NCBI GenBank assembly: GCA_965248135.1
Contig: CBDFIN010000010.1
Span: 177,338 to 241,337 of the forward strand
DNA length: 64,000 nucleotides
Reading direction: 5' to 3'
Source of the DNA: SZUA-100 sp965248135
Lineage (GTDB): Bacteria; Pseudomonadota; Alphaproteobacteria; Rhizobiales; Rhizobiaceae
The notes under the pieces were generated by a model. It ran no database searches. It saw only the letters and a list, made by a program, of their open reading frames with translations, and was not told where the DNA came from. A program made the position numbers and the translations under genes. Shown piece by piece: positions 53,395-62,838 of this stretch (within the stretch, counting starts at the first letter, position 1; each line of letters opens with the position of its first letter).

Positions 53395-53868
53395 GCCAGT
53401 CGGTGCAGCCGAAAACACTCCGGCCCCATTGTTGAAATCTTTGTGTGCGTCCGTTGACCCACGTATTGCTTGGTACCGGGGTCAAGATACAAGCCCTTTC
53501 AACGAACACGCCATCTCAGTGCCATCGAAACCGCCCTCTACAATCAGGCGCTGGTCATTGGAACGGGCAATCTCTACACGGCCAGGAGAACGGCAAAACG
53601 TGACCGGTTCCAAAACAGAGAGAAGCGGTGTCGGCACACTGCAAATTTCAATTGGCAGAAAAACAGCGGTATCAGTCTCGTCGGGGGATGGTGCAAAACT
53701 CTCATCCTTCAGCCAGTTGAATAACTGGTTTGCATTCATCGCAAAACGTCGCGCAACATGTGAGACCGACACGCCCGGTGCCAAGGTCTGTAAACAGACC
53801 GAACGCTTCTCTTCATCACTCCAAGAACGCTGCTTTCGACGCGCGATCACAAATCCCCTAATGTCCAC
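53395..53868 (-). pseudogene. second IS66 fragment: tnpA plus start of tnpB
   Basis: From 53868 leftward, SWSDEEKRSVCLQTLAPGVSVSHVARRFAMNANQLFNWLKDESF is a diverged copy of tnpA with a TAG-free frame to 53482. The first codons of tnpB follow (PVPSNTWV...), then homology fades near 53395. tnpC and the right end are missing. It faces the complete IS66 in opposite orientation, with the pentapeptide gene between them. Confidence 0.82.
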
Positions 53869-54015
53869 TTATTCTGAGCGGACATTAACGCACGAAAAAC
53901 AATCGCGTTAGGTGTGGCTCGCCGGACGGACACACATATACAAACGCATCTCTATTTGTTTGTATCGCTTTCTCAAGCGCTAAAACACCATTTTACACAA
54001 TAAATACAACAGGTT

Positions 54016-54204
54016 CCCACACCAGTTCGCCAGTGCTTTAAAAGCACGACCATTCATCTCTTTATCTAATCCTAAGGGCAAGCCCTATAGGACATAGACA
54101 CAAGGCACACCCACCTGCCCCTCTAAGGGACATCTGGTTAGGCAAGACCTGAATGGTCGTGCTCTTATCCCCCTGCGGGGGCCGCACCGACGAACTGGTG
54201 TGGG
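54016..54204. ncRNA. unexplained nested-stem structure (candidate structured RNA or origin)
   Basis: Outer stem: 54016-54029 (CCCACACCAGTTCG) with 54191-54204, 14 perfect pairs. Inner stem: 54043-54056 (AGCACGACCATTCA) with 54150-54163, 14 perfect pairs. Inside lie hairpins at 54071-54091 (CCTAAGGG...CCCTATAGG) and 54116-54144 (TGCC...GGCA enclosing CCT-CTA-AGG). Between the two 3' strands sits CCCCC-TGC-GGGGG (54169-54181). No reading frame explains it. Orientation cannot be decided. It could be a regulatory RNA of the element, an origin of transfer or a replication origin. Confidence 0.5.
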
Positions 54205-54220
54205 GTACAGTTCCCATAAA

Positions 54221-54229
54221 TGATATAAT
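54221..54229 (+). promoter_or_regulatory. extended -10 promoter candidate for the first ATPase gene
   Basis: TGATATAAT contains a perfect TATAAT preceded by the TGn extension, 106 bp before the ATG at 54335 and 17 bp after the nested-stem structure. No good -35 box is visible, as expected for extended -10 promoters. Confidence 0.45.
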
Positions 54230-54801
54230 AAATGCAGACGTTCCTTATTGCGCTATCAAGCGCTTACAGCAGTGAGGAAGCCACCAGCTCTTCAGACACA
54301 AAGATGCTTTCTGTTTTGCTCACTGCTATTAGCGATGGAAATTGGCTACACACAAAGACGAATACGAGAAGAGGATAATTACGAGCACTTTCCTTTTCAC
54401 TTGTCCAAAAATGACATGACACAGCATGTTCATGTCGTGGGAAAGACTGGAGTTGGAAAGTCAACGCTTCTTGAAAATATATTCCTGCAAGACCCTTGTG
54501 GTGTTTTTATCGACCCTCACGGCCAATCAGCATTGCACTTGCTTGATCACTTACCACCCAAAACCGACGTAATATATTTTAATGCCGCTGATCGAGAGTA
54601 TCCTTTTGCCTTTAACCCGCTGGAAAATGTGGCAGAAGACCAACACTCCATCGTAACAGAAGACCTGATGTCTGCTTTTAGGCACTACTGGTCTAACTCG
54701 TGGGGCATTCTGCTTGAAGAGTTTATGCGGTATGGCATACGGGCAATGCTATATATGCCAGACGGTACTATTTTTGGCATAAAATACCTGCTTACCAATG
54801 A

Positions 54802-56045
54802 CAGGGCTGTTCAACGCTAATTACTTGTATTGGTAATCGAGCACTCTGGTGAAGTCGAGGGCGTTGCGCCACAGGGCGTCTGCGATGTTTTGTTCGCCGT
54901 TGGCACGCAGGATATTAAGGGCGAAACTGCGCGCTCTGGCGAAGATGCCAGGGTTGGTGCGAATGCGGCTGGCGTCCTCCAGCATCGTAACATCGCGGAC
55001 ATAATGATTTCTGTTCTCGATACCCCAGTGGTTGCGAATGGCTTGCGCCGCTTTCTTCGCGCTGACGGGTGCGGAGCAGGCATAAAAGCAGGTCTCCTCG
55101 CGACAGTTCCACATCCCGGTTTTGGCGCTGCGGAGAAATGTCACTCTCGTCACACGGATGATACGCACGATGAGCCCGTTCCAGCCGGTTTGTTTAAGCG
55201 CCTGAGCGGCATCGAAAACCTCGACAATGCGGGTCTCGACGCGCATGCGCTTGCCTCTGTCGATGGTTTCATGACGAGCCAGCGGCAGTTCTCTTTCGCC
55301 GACAGCCTCGATTATTCGCAGCAGACCGGGCTGATTTTCCTTAAGTTGAACAATGAGATGGCTTTTCGCCGCCCGGGCCGCCCGGAAAGTTTTTTTTGAC
55401 AGTGCATGGCGTCCATCGTAAACAGCCGGCCGGTAAGCGCCAGCGCTTTGATCATCGCTTGCGCGGCGGGGATTTCGTTGCTCTTCTCGTCCACCTCCAG
55501 GTGTCCCAGGATCAGCGCGTCATCGACCGCAAAAGCGCTTAGAACATGGGCCGCCTTGCGGTCGTTAAAGGCATCGAAACTGTGCCGCAGCGTCTTGCCG
55601 TCGATAGCGACAACCGGCATCGCTTCCACGTCTTCACCCCGTTCGCTACCGCACAATTCCACCGCATGGCGGCGGAAAACCAGCTCCACCTCGCCACCAT
55701 CAAGCCCGTGCAGGATGGTTCGCACGGCACTATAAGCCGGCGCGCGCTCCCAGCCGAAGCCGAATGCCCCATTGAGGTGCTCGCGATGAGCCTCGATGAA
55801 GCGATGGACCTTGCGATAGGACGTCGCCCCGGATAAAATCGCCAGGATCGTCGCCAGCATCACCGGACCAAGCTGCCATTTCTTGCCCTGCGCCCGGCGT
55901 GGGTCAGGGATCGTCGATAAAAGTTCCAGGAATTTCAATGTCATGAGTGCATCCTCCGAATCAAATACACTCCTATAGATTCAGACAAATACCGCTTTGG
56001 GAATCCCCCAGACAACCATCAAGCATTTAGCGTTGAACAGCCCTG
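54802..56045 (-). mobile_element. ISAs1-family insertion sequence, copy 1 (1244 bp)
   Basis: Terminal inverted repeats CAGGGCTGTTCAACGCTAA / TTAGCGTTGAACAGCCCTG. A perfect 10-bp target duplication TTACCAATGA flanks it (54792-54801 and 56046-56055). It is one base longer than copy 2, exactly the A8/A7 difference inside the transposase gene. Confidence 0.95.
54821..55944 (-). CDS. ISAs1-family transposase, in two frames (A8 run)
   Basis: The first part (from 55944) reads MTLKFLELLSTIPDPRRAQGKK..., with VVAIDGKTLRHSFD, the first catalytic Asp region, and TMDAMHCQK. The second part, in another frame, reads KENQPGLLRIIEAVG... and NHWGIENRNHYVRDVTMLEDASRIRTNPG, with the catalytic Glu. The frames change at eight A (55391-55398), which is followed on the coding strand by the GC-rich hairpin CCGGGCGGCCCGG. 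Nine A would make one protein of about 374 residues, the family length. Either the run is under-called or a -1 shift makes the full protein. Confidence 0.85.
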
Positions 56046-56857
56046 TTACCAATGACGGATACCGGAGGCGCGTTATATCACACATCAAAGACCCGGTTGT
56101 TAAACAATACTGGTCCCATGACTTTGAACATAACTTTACCAAAAAAGAAAGAAGCGACAGGATACAATCCACACTGACGAGGCTTAATCAACTTATTGCT
56201 GATCCAGTTTTACGAAACATACTTGGGCAACCCAAAAACAAATTGGACTTCCCTTCCCTATTTGACAACAAGGCTCTTATTGTAAACCTAAATGAAGGCG
56301 CTATAGGAGATACTAATGCTCGTTTGCTCGGTTCACTTTTGCTCTCCAAAGTGTCTACTGCTTGCCGCAGAAAAAGGTCAAAACAGCTGTTCACAATCAT
56401 AGTTGATGAGATACACATGTTCGGCGGCTCCCTATTTTCATATATGCTTTCCACGATTAGAAAATATGACGTGTCCTTGGTTTTGGCGCATCAGCACATT
56501 GAACAACTTTCAAGTGAGCTACGCTCAGCTATCATAGAGATCACAGGTACTCTAATAGCGTTCCGAGTTGGCTTGCAAGACGCAGAATTGCTTAATGTAC
56601 CGTCAGACCAAGTGATGCACCACGTCACTGTCCGCTCTCCGTCTGTCAAAGAAATTGAGCTTAAAACTTACGGCGACAAATACAATGCATACAACAATGC
56701 AAAGTCTTTCATAGCATATTCGCGAAACTCATACTGCCAGCCCAAGAATATAGTAGAAGCTCGATTTAATAAATTCCATTCAAATCTTTTAACTAAGTAA
56801 TGTATGACATTATGTCATATCGCTTCTGCATTATAACAGACGCGCATCCCCATATAA

Positions 56858-56902
56858 ACCCCGCAAGGGGGTTGACATGGCGCTGCCACGACTGGTTATA
56901 TT
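56858..56902 (+). promoter_or_regulatory. hairpin plus promoter candidate
   Basis: AACCCC-GCAA-GGGGGTT (56858-56874) is a small stable stem with a GNRA loop. It overlaps TTGACA (56872-56877), which is followed by TATATT (56897-56902) at a 19-bp spacing, a little long. It would drive the operon that begins at 56937. Confidence 0.4.
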
Positions 56903-56936
56903 ACAGTTATCCAGAATCAAACCGTGAAGGTTTCTG

Positions 56937-57122
56937 ATGTCTTTTGATAATTATATCTCAATTGCGATCGTGGCATTTATTGTATACCGCATTTTTAAAG
57001 CAATTAATAAGAAACCATCTGATAAATCCACACCCGCAGATGCCGCAGACAAAGTCTTTGGTAAGCGTAGTGCTGACATAGAGATATACACCCCTAAAAA
57101 AGATGAAGACGATGCAAGTTAA
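56937..57122 (+). CDS. small hypothetical membrane protein
   Basis: 61 residues: one membrane helix at the start (YISIAIVAFIVYRIF), then a charged tail (KAINKKPSDKSTPADAADKVFGKRSADIEIYTPKKDEDDAS). The tail with VFGKR... is reminiscent of Tim44-type or export accessory tails but nothing definite. It is preceded by AAGG and overlaps the next gene. Confidence 0.5.
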   Translation: MSFDNYISIAIVAFIVYRIFKAINKKPSDKSTPADAADKVFGKRSADIEIYTPKKDEDDAS

Positions 57123-57552
57123 ACACGCTTGGACTGAGATTGTTGTGCCTGGGGGGTTTATGTCCGAGGAGTCGTTTCTCTACCAACTTGTGATGCGTGG
57201 TGCTCTTACACAAGAAGAGCTAGACCTAATAAAAAAATACAAGGTGATGAATGCTTGGCTGTATTCTAACCGAGAAGAACGTGAGAGCCAAAAGGAGAAG
57301 TTAGACACTTCCTCTCACTGGACTGAGATGGCCGCTGCTAGCTGGCACAACGCTGGTATTGAACCCTTGCTTGAGATTACAATGGAGAACCTGTTGTCTG
57401 GTGTGGAAGTCAAGAACTCTAACCCTAACTATCTTGACCATATTTTTGTAGCTGTCACTGAGACCGCCAAGAGCCTGCTATCAAATATTAGATACTTAGA
57501 TGAGTTTTATAACGGCGAAGAAATGGTGCTAGAGATTGATACCAGTAGCTAG
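57109..57552 (+). CDS. hypothetical protein
   Basis: 147 residues from the ATG at 57109 (MQVKHAWTEIVVPGG), inside the end of the preceding gene. Mostly helical and charged, for example YQLVMRGALTQEELDLIKKYKVMNAWLYSNREERES. No family is recognised. Its stop is directly followed by the ATG of ATPase 2, so the products are likely made together. Confidence 0.55.
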   Translation, partial: TMQVKHAWTEIVVPGGFMSEESFLYQLVMRGALTQEELDLIKKYKVMNAWLYSNREERESQKEKLDTSSHWTEMAAASWHNAGIEPLLEITMENLLSGVEVKNSNPNYLDHIFVAVTETAKSLLSNIRYLDEFYNGEEMVLEIDTSS

Positions 57553-58607
57553 ATGAATGCGCTCTTACAAAAAATAGTCAACTTTTTTTCAAAAAGTGCA
57601 TATAATAAAGTGCTAGACACACGGCATAATATCAAGACCTATGTTGATGGTGGCACACTTGCAACGGAGCAGCAAAATATTAACGAGCTGTATCAAGAGG
57701 CACTGGAGCTCTGGCAGAAAAACCCATTTTATCAAGATGAAGACCATAAGCTAGCATTTGCATATAGTAGGGATGTTGATAAAAGAATTTCTAAGGGCTT
57801 GAGCGCGGAGGGTATACATCTCTCTCAAGAGGTATCCGATATTCTATTCCTTACCATGTTTGACTTTATACAATCGGAACGCTCTATCTTTACCGCACCA
57901 ATTGAACCGCTAGACTTAGTAAATACCCCCCTTAAAAGGCAGACAAGGGCAAGAGAAGCACTACGGCGGCATATCAGACACAATAAATATTTGGATGAAG
58001 TAGCTACCTTGTGGGACAATGAAGTCCTCAGACTTCTGATAGAAATTCTAGTTTTTTTAGACCCACTACCCTACTTCGATACCTTTTCCAATCCATTCCT
58101 CACATTTGAGATACCTCTAATTGAGTTAGCAAAAGACCCTGCTGAACTTGTAAACTACGCCTATGCAATGACCGAATCTGACAGTGCAGCGGAGAGAGAG
58201 TTTTTCCAGCTTATAAAGTGGCGAGTGTTACGCAACTACGCAAGCTACTTAGGGATTGAGAACCATCACAAGAGTAGTGATACGATAGAAAAGGTTGTGA
58301 GAGAGCACCCAACTCTTGAAGCTGCTAACGCCCTCTTAAATGGAACACCACTGCACACCCTGTTACTAGCGGATATCACTATGCCTGTACCGAATGAGCT
58401 GCTCTTTGAACACATGCACGTGTTGGCTGGCGCTGGACATGGCAAAACCCAAGCTCTGCAAGGATTCTTTTTGAACCACTTGAAAGAAGTCGTAGGGGGC
58501 AACGCCACCATCATTGTCATGGATAGCCAAGGCGACCTTATCAACAACATTGCAGGGCTTGCTGTGTTTGATGATGAGTTAAAAGACAAGGTGGTACACC
58601 TAGACCC

Positions 58608-59850
58608 CAGGGCTGTTCAACGCTAAATGCTTGATGGTTGTCTGGGGGATTCCCAAAGCGGTATTTGTCTGAATCTATAGGAGTGTATTTGATTCGGAGG
58701 ATGCACTCATGACATTGAAATTCCTGGAACTTTTATCGACGATCCCTGACCCACGCCGGGCGCAGGGCAAGAAATGGCAGCTTGGTCCGGTGATGCTGGC
58801 GACGATCCTGGCGATTTTGTCCGGGGCGACGTCCTATCGCAAGGTCCATCGCTTCATCGAGGCTCATCGCGAGCACCTCAATGGGGCATTCGGCTTCGGC
58901 TGGGAGCGCGCGCCGGCTTATAGTGCCGTGCGAACCATCCTGCACGGGCTTGATGGTGGCGAGGTGGAGCTGGTTTTCCGCCGCCATGCGGTGGAATTGT
59001 GCGGTAGCGAACGGGGTGAAGACGTGGAAGCGATGCCGGTTGTCGCTATCGACGGCAAGACGCTGCGGCACAGTTTCGATGCCTTTAACGACCGCAAGGC
59101 GGCCCATGTTCTAAGCGCTTTTGCGGTCGATGACGCGCTGATATTGGGACACCTGGAGGTGGACGAGAAGAGCAATGAAATCCCCGCCGCGCAAGCGATG
59201 ATCAAAGCGCTGGCGCTTACCGGCCGGCTGTTTACGATGGACGCCATGCACTGTCAAAAAAACTTTCCGGGCGGCCCGGGCGGCGAAAAGCCATCTCATT
59301 GTTCAACTTAAGGAAAATCAGCCCGGTCTGCTGCGAATAATCGAGGCTGTCGGCGAAAGAGAACTGCCGCTGGCTCGTCATGAAACCATCGACAGAGGCA
59401 AGCGCATGCGCGTCGAGACCCGCATTGTCGAGGTTTTCGATGCCGCTCAGGCGCTTAAACAAACCGGCTGGAACGGGCTCATCGTGCGTATCATCCGTGT
59501 GACGAGAGTGACATTTCTCCGCAGCGCCAAAACCGGGATGTGGAACTGTCGCGAGGAGACCTGCTTTTATGTCTGCTCCGCACCCGTCAGCGCGAAGAAA
59601 GTGGCGCAAGCCATTCGCAACCACTGGGGTATCGAGAACAGAAATCATTATGTCCGCGATGTTACGATGCTGGAGGACGCCAGCCGCATTCGCACCAACC
59701 CTGGCATCTTCGCCAGAGCGCGCAGTTTCGCCCTTAATATCCTGCGTGCCAACGGCGAACAAAACATCGCAGACGCCCTATGGCGCAACGCCCTCGACTT
59801 CACCAGAGTGCTCGATTACCAATACAAGTAATTAGCGTTGAACAGCCCTG
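58608..59850 (+). mobile_element. ISAs1-family insertion sequence, copy 2 (1243 bp)
   Basis: Same inverted ends as copy 1, in the opposite orientation. A perfect 10-bp target duplication ACCTAGACCC flanks it (58598-58607 and 59851-59860). It differs from copy 1 by only a handful of bases, so both insertions are recent. Confidence 0.95.
58709..59831 (+). CDS. ISAs1-family transposase, in two frames (A7 run)
   Basis: Nearly identical to the copy at 54821-55944. The first frame ends GGPGGEKPSHCST after seven A (59246-59252); the second frame begins near 59290 and runs to 59831. With seven A a simple -1 shift does not restore the downstream frame, so this copy is either inactive or mis-assembled by two bases. 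Confidence 0.83.
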
Positions 59851-60966
59851 ACCTAGACCCCAAGGACGTTGAGTATCCCATTGCACTGAATATCTTTAAC
59901 TTAGACATCAACCGCCTTGATAATTATACACCTCTCATAAAAGAGCAGGCAATCAATGGCTCTATCGAGCTAATAGAATATATATTTTCTTCTTTGCTAG
60001 ACTGTGAATTGACATCAAAGCAGAAAACACTGTTGCGGTTTACAGTTAGGTTGATGATGTACATACCTGACTCTAATATCGGAACACTGCTAGAGCTTAT
60101 GCAGCCTGATAGCGTCGAGAAGTTCCATCCCTATTTTAAAAAGTTGGAGGGTAGAGCCAGAGACTTCTTTGAGACAGAATTTGCAGGGAGGGAGTTTACA
60201 AATACCAAGTCTGAGATATTACGCAGACTATGGACTGCCCTTGAGAACCAGACATTTGACCGCATGTTTTCCAACCCCCACAGCAAGTTTGATATGTTTG
60301 AGGAGATGAATGCAGGTAAAGTAATTCTCATCTCTACAGCTAAAGACTTGCTAAAAGAACGTGGCGCACGGACACTGGGCCGTTTTTATCTAGGACTGAT
60401 ATACCAAGCGGCCATTGAGAGGGCAGCAATACCACCAGAACAGCGTATGCCTACCTATGTTTATATCGATGAGGCCGCAGATTACATCAATGAGACGATT
60501 GCCCTTATCCTAGCCCAAGCAAGGAAATACAAAATTGGTCTTATACTTGCCCACCAGTACATGGGGCAGCTAGACCCTAAGCTAAAGCAAGCCATTGCTG
60601 CCAACACCAGCATCAAGATGGTAGGTGGTGTATCCAGTGGAGATGCTACCGCAATGTCTTCTGAGATGGGGGTATCAGCAAGCTACATCAAGTCAATGAG
60701 AAAGGGGCATTTTGCTGTACATGCTCGTGGTGCTACCCCCCACGCATTGGAGTACAGCGTAGAGTTTGGCCGCATGGAACGCATGGCAAGGATGAGTGAT
60801 TTACAACGCCAAAAGATGCAACAGCACATGAGAGAGCAATACTCGGTACATATATCAGAATTGTTACCGCCGAACATAGATGACATAGATGATGATAGTA
60901 ACCCATCGGACGATGACGACCCTACCAAGCCCTCGCAATCTTGGTAATTTATGTAATAGTTGAGGG

Positions 60967-61938
60967 ATGGCATACCCTCCCAGAAAACCACGACTTAATC
61001 CCAGTGATGAGATTATCCTCGACATATTGTCAGAGTACCGCGTCTTGCGGTCTCATTATATCTGGGCACTATTGCAAGTCAGGCAAGGGATTGACCCGTA
61101 TGACCGCTTCCACAAAGACCCTAAGTTCAAGGACTACTCAATAGAGGATTATATACGACACCAGAGCGCGTATACCCGCAGGCGGCTCTCTCTATTGGCC
61201 AAGCATAAACATATCGAGTTGCCGAAACAGCAGAAACAATATGAGAATTGCCGCTACACATTTCATATTTACGAACGCAAGTCTCGCAGCACATTTAACC
61301 AGAGATACGGGGAAGACGTAAACCATCGAATGCGCACGCTTGGCCACACCCTTGCTATCTGCGACATTCTTGCAGACATCGAGATTGGATGTTTTTTAAC
61401 TGAGGGTACCCATTTTATATCTCCTAGCGAGGTGAATATGCGCTTCCCCACCGCTACCTCAAAGCAGAGAAACCCCTATGCTTTCTCAACGACCATACAT
61501 TATAACGGTGAGACCAAGACGCTAGATGTGGAGCCTGATGCCATCTTCGGGATTGAGTATACCAAGGGCGGCCAAAAGTCATACCATGGCTGCTTACTAG
61601 AAGCTAATTGTGGTACAGAAAGCCAAATGCGTACCACCCTCAAACTCAAGTCCCACTTGCGCGAGCTGTTAACTTACAAGGAGTTATCCAAGGGCGGATA
61701 TAAAAAGCAATGGAATTTACCATCCATGTTAATGCTCAATGTCATGCACAGCGGCTTGCGTATTAGAAAATCCCTCATTGTTAATGAACATCTGTCAAAT
61801 GGTAAGGGCTATGGTTTTGCACTATACAGGTCTTTACCCAAACTTGGTATGACACCTCCCCCATTCCCCACTGGCGAACTCTTTACATCACCATGGCAAC
61901 GCGCCAACCAAGAGCCATTTGATATCTCGTCTGTATAA
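60967..61938 (+). CDS. replication-relaxation-like protein
   Basis: 323 residues. The N-terminal segment (NPSDEIILDILSEYRVLRSHYIWALLQV) looks like a winged helix, followed by HQSAYTRRRLSLLAKHKHIELPKQQ, then VNHRMRTLGHTLAICDILADIE and a nuclease-like core (LDVEPDAIFGIEY, HGCLLEANCGTESQ, LKLKSHLRELLTYKE). This order, with the D...E pair, resembles the replication-relaxation family found on plasmids and conjugative elements. It lies 19 bp after ATPase 2, which fits a role in DNA processing for transfer. The family call is tentative. Confidence 0.55.
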   Translation: MAYPPRKPRLNPSDEIILDILSEYRVLRSHYIWALLQVRQGIDPYDRFHKDPKFKDYSIEDYIRHQSAYTRRRLSLLAKHKHIELPKQQKQYENCRYTFHIYERKSRSTFNQRYGEDVNHRMRTLGHTLAICDILADIEIGCFLTEGTHFISPSEVNMRFPTATSKQRNPYAFSTTIHYNGETKTLDVEPDAIFGIEYTKGGQKSYHGCLLEANCGTESQMRTTLKLKSHLRELLTYKELSKGGYKKQWNLPSMLMLNVMHSGLRIRKSLIVNEHLSNGKGYGFALYRSLPKLGMTPPPFPTGELFTSPWQRANQEPFDISSV

Positions 61939-61982
61939 AAAAGAGGACTACACAATGGCAGTCCCTTTAGTAGAATGCAACC

Positions 61983-62186
61983 TCATTTATCTCTTTTGTC
62001 ATCCTCCAGTGGTGGAACCAAAATGAAGGTTCCATCCCAAACGACAGGTTGACAGTTGATACGGACTGCATAGCCTTCGCCCTTGTCTTCGGCAAACCTC
62101 CAAGCAGCGCCGATAGTAATCCAACGACTGCTATCTGGGTTTTCTTTTGATCTCGCAATAAAGTCAGGCTTTCTACCATTGGCCAT
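61983..62186 (-). CDS. small hypothetical protein
   Basis: 67 residues: MANGRKPDFIARSKENPDSS, RWITIGAAWRFAEDKGEGYA, VRINCQPVVWDGTFILVPP, then LEDDKRDK. GGAG precedes the ATG at 62186. The pattern (KPDF...W..IGAAW...GEGY.V.....P...GTFILVPP) resembles small proteins common on alphaproteobacterial plasmids and islands. Function unknown. It is divergent from the primase gene across an operator-like palindrome. Confidence 0.65.
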   Translation of the reverse strand: MANGRKPDFIARSKENPDSSRWITIGAAWRFAEDKGEGYAVRINCQPVVWDGTFILVPPLEDDKRDK

Positions 62187-62221
62187 CTCATCACTCCTCT
62201 AGTTAGATTAAGTAGGCGTCA

Positions 62222-62235
62222 TATAGTATACTATA
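62222..62235. promoter_or_regulatory. palindromic operator between divergent genes
   Basis: TATAGTATACTATA is a perfect 14-bp palindrome in the 79-bp gap between two divergent genes. It contains TATAGT/TATACT hexamers that could be -10 boxes, so a bound repressor would block both directions. Confidence 0.5.
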
Positions 62236-62265
62236 CAATGGTCGTTCTTAACATAGGAGGAAACT

Positions 62266-62805
62266 ATGGCCTTTATAGACTTTAAGCAACTTAAGAGAGA
62301 TGTTTCATTCTCCAATGTATGCGATATCTATACCATCGAACTCAAGAAGCATGGAGAGCAGTTGCGTGGTGCATGCCCACTGTGTGGTAGTAAGGGCAAA
62401 CGTGCATTTGTCGTTACGCTAGCCGAGGAGGTGTTCCATTGCTTCCAATGCAAGAAGGGCGGCGACATAATAACGTTTGTCTCTGAGCTTAATAGTACCT
62501 CGTTGCGGAATGCTGCGCTTGACATCAAACAGCGATGCTTAAATGCACCGCAAAACACCTCAAGCCCACAGCCCGAGCCTGATAGCTTCAAGCCTCTTGA
62601 CTATCTCCTGCCAGAGCATGAGGCAGTGCAAGACCTTGGCATTTCCGCTGATGTCGCTCTTGGTTTAGGTGTCGGCTACGCAAAGAAAGGTGTCTTGCGC
62701 GGTACTATCGCGTGGCCTGTCCGAGATGACGATGGTAAGTTGCGGGGTTATATCGGTATCCCTAAAGACACCGAATTAAAGATACCCAAGAGCTTGCTCG
62801 ATTAA
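62266..62805 (+). CDS. CHC2-type zinc-finger primase domain protein
   Basis: 179 residues with AGGAGG upstream. A zinc finger (C37, C40, C59, C62: GACPLCGSKG...FHCFQCKKGGDIITFV) is like the DnaG N-terminal finger. A middle linker and a segment like the primase catalytic-core start (LGISADVALGLGVGYAKKGVLRGTIAWPVRDDDGKLRGYIG) follow. The TOPRIM catalytic part is absent, so it is either a short accessory primase or a truncated form. It could supply priming or regulation for the element's replication. Confidence 0.78.
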   Translation: MAFIDFKQLKRDVSFSNVCDIYTIELKKHGEQLRGACPLCGSKGKRAFVVTLAEEVFHCFQCKKGGDIITFVSELNSTSLRNAALDIKQRCLNAPQNTSSPQPEPDSFKPLDYLLPEHEAVQDLGISADVALGLGVGYAKKGVLRGTIAWPVRDDDGKLRGYIGIPKDTELKIPKSLLD

Positions 62806-62808
62806 CAC

Positions 62809-62838
62809 ATGGGGAGACCAAGTGTCTCCCCATTTTAT
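62809..62838 (+). terminator. rho-independent terminator
   Basis: ATGGGGAGAC, a five-base loop and GTCTCCCCAT form a perfect 10-bp stem followed by TTTATT. It ends the primase-domain transcript, 4 bp after the stop. Confidence 0.88.

Larger units (their letters stand above)
54335..56800 (+). pseudogene. VirD4/TraG-type DNA-transfer ATPase 1, split by ISAs1 copy 1
   Basis: Joining 54335-54801 with 56056-56800 (one copy of the duplicated target) restores an unbroken 403-residue protein across LLTND-GYRRR. Walker A is VVGKTGVGKSTLLENIF near residue 40, followed by GVFIDPHGQSALHLLDHLP and YPFAFNPLENV, which are typical of VirD4/TraG-like or HerA-related DNA-pumping ATPases. Walker B is TIIVDEIHMFGGSLF, and LAHQHIEQLSSELRSAI follows. 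As the sequence stands the gene is interrupted at codon 156. No signal or membrane segment is evident. Confidence 0.78.
57553..60947 (+). pseudogene. VirD4/TraG-type DNA-transfer ATPase 2, split by ISAs1 copy 2
   Basis: Joining 57553-58607 with 59861-60947 restores a 713-residue protein across VVHLDP-KDVEYPIALN. The ATPase domain has Walker A VLAGAGHGKTQALQGF (about residue 300), IIVMDSQGDLINNIA, LLRFTVRLMMYIPDSNIGTLLELM, Walker B YVYIDEAADYINE and LAHQYMGQLDPKLKQAIAANTSIKM. The ~290-residue N-terminal part is of unknown fold. The C-terminus is acidic and ends PTKPSQSW. It resembles ATPase 1 in general plan. As assembled it is cut at codon 352, between the Walker A and B halves. Confidence 0.8.

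Noticed and set aside
54802..59850. The two inverted ISAs1 copies as ends of a composite transposon or as an active inversion switch
   Set aside because: Each copy has its own perfect 10-bp target duplication, so they inserted independently and no inversion between them has occurred.
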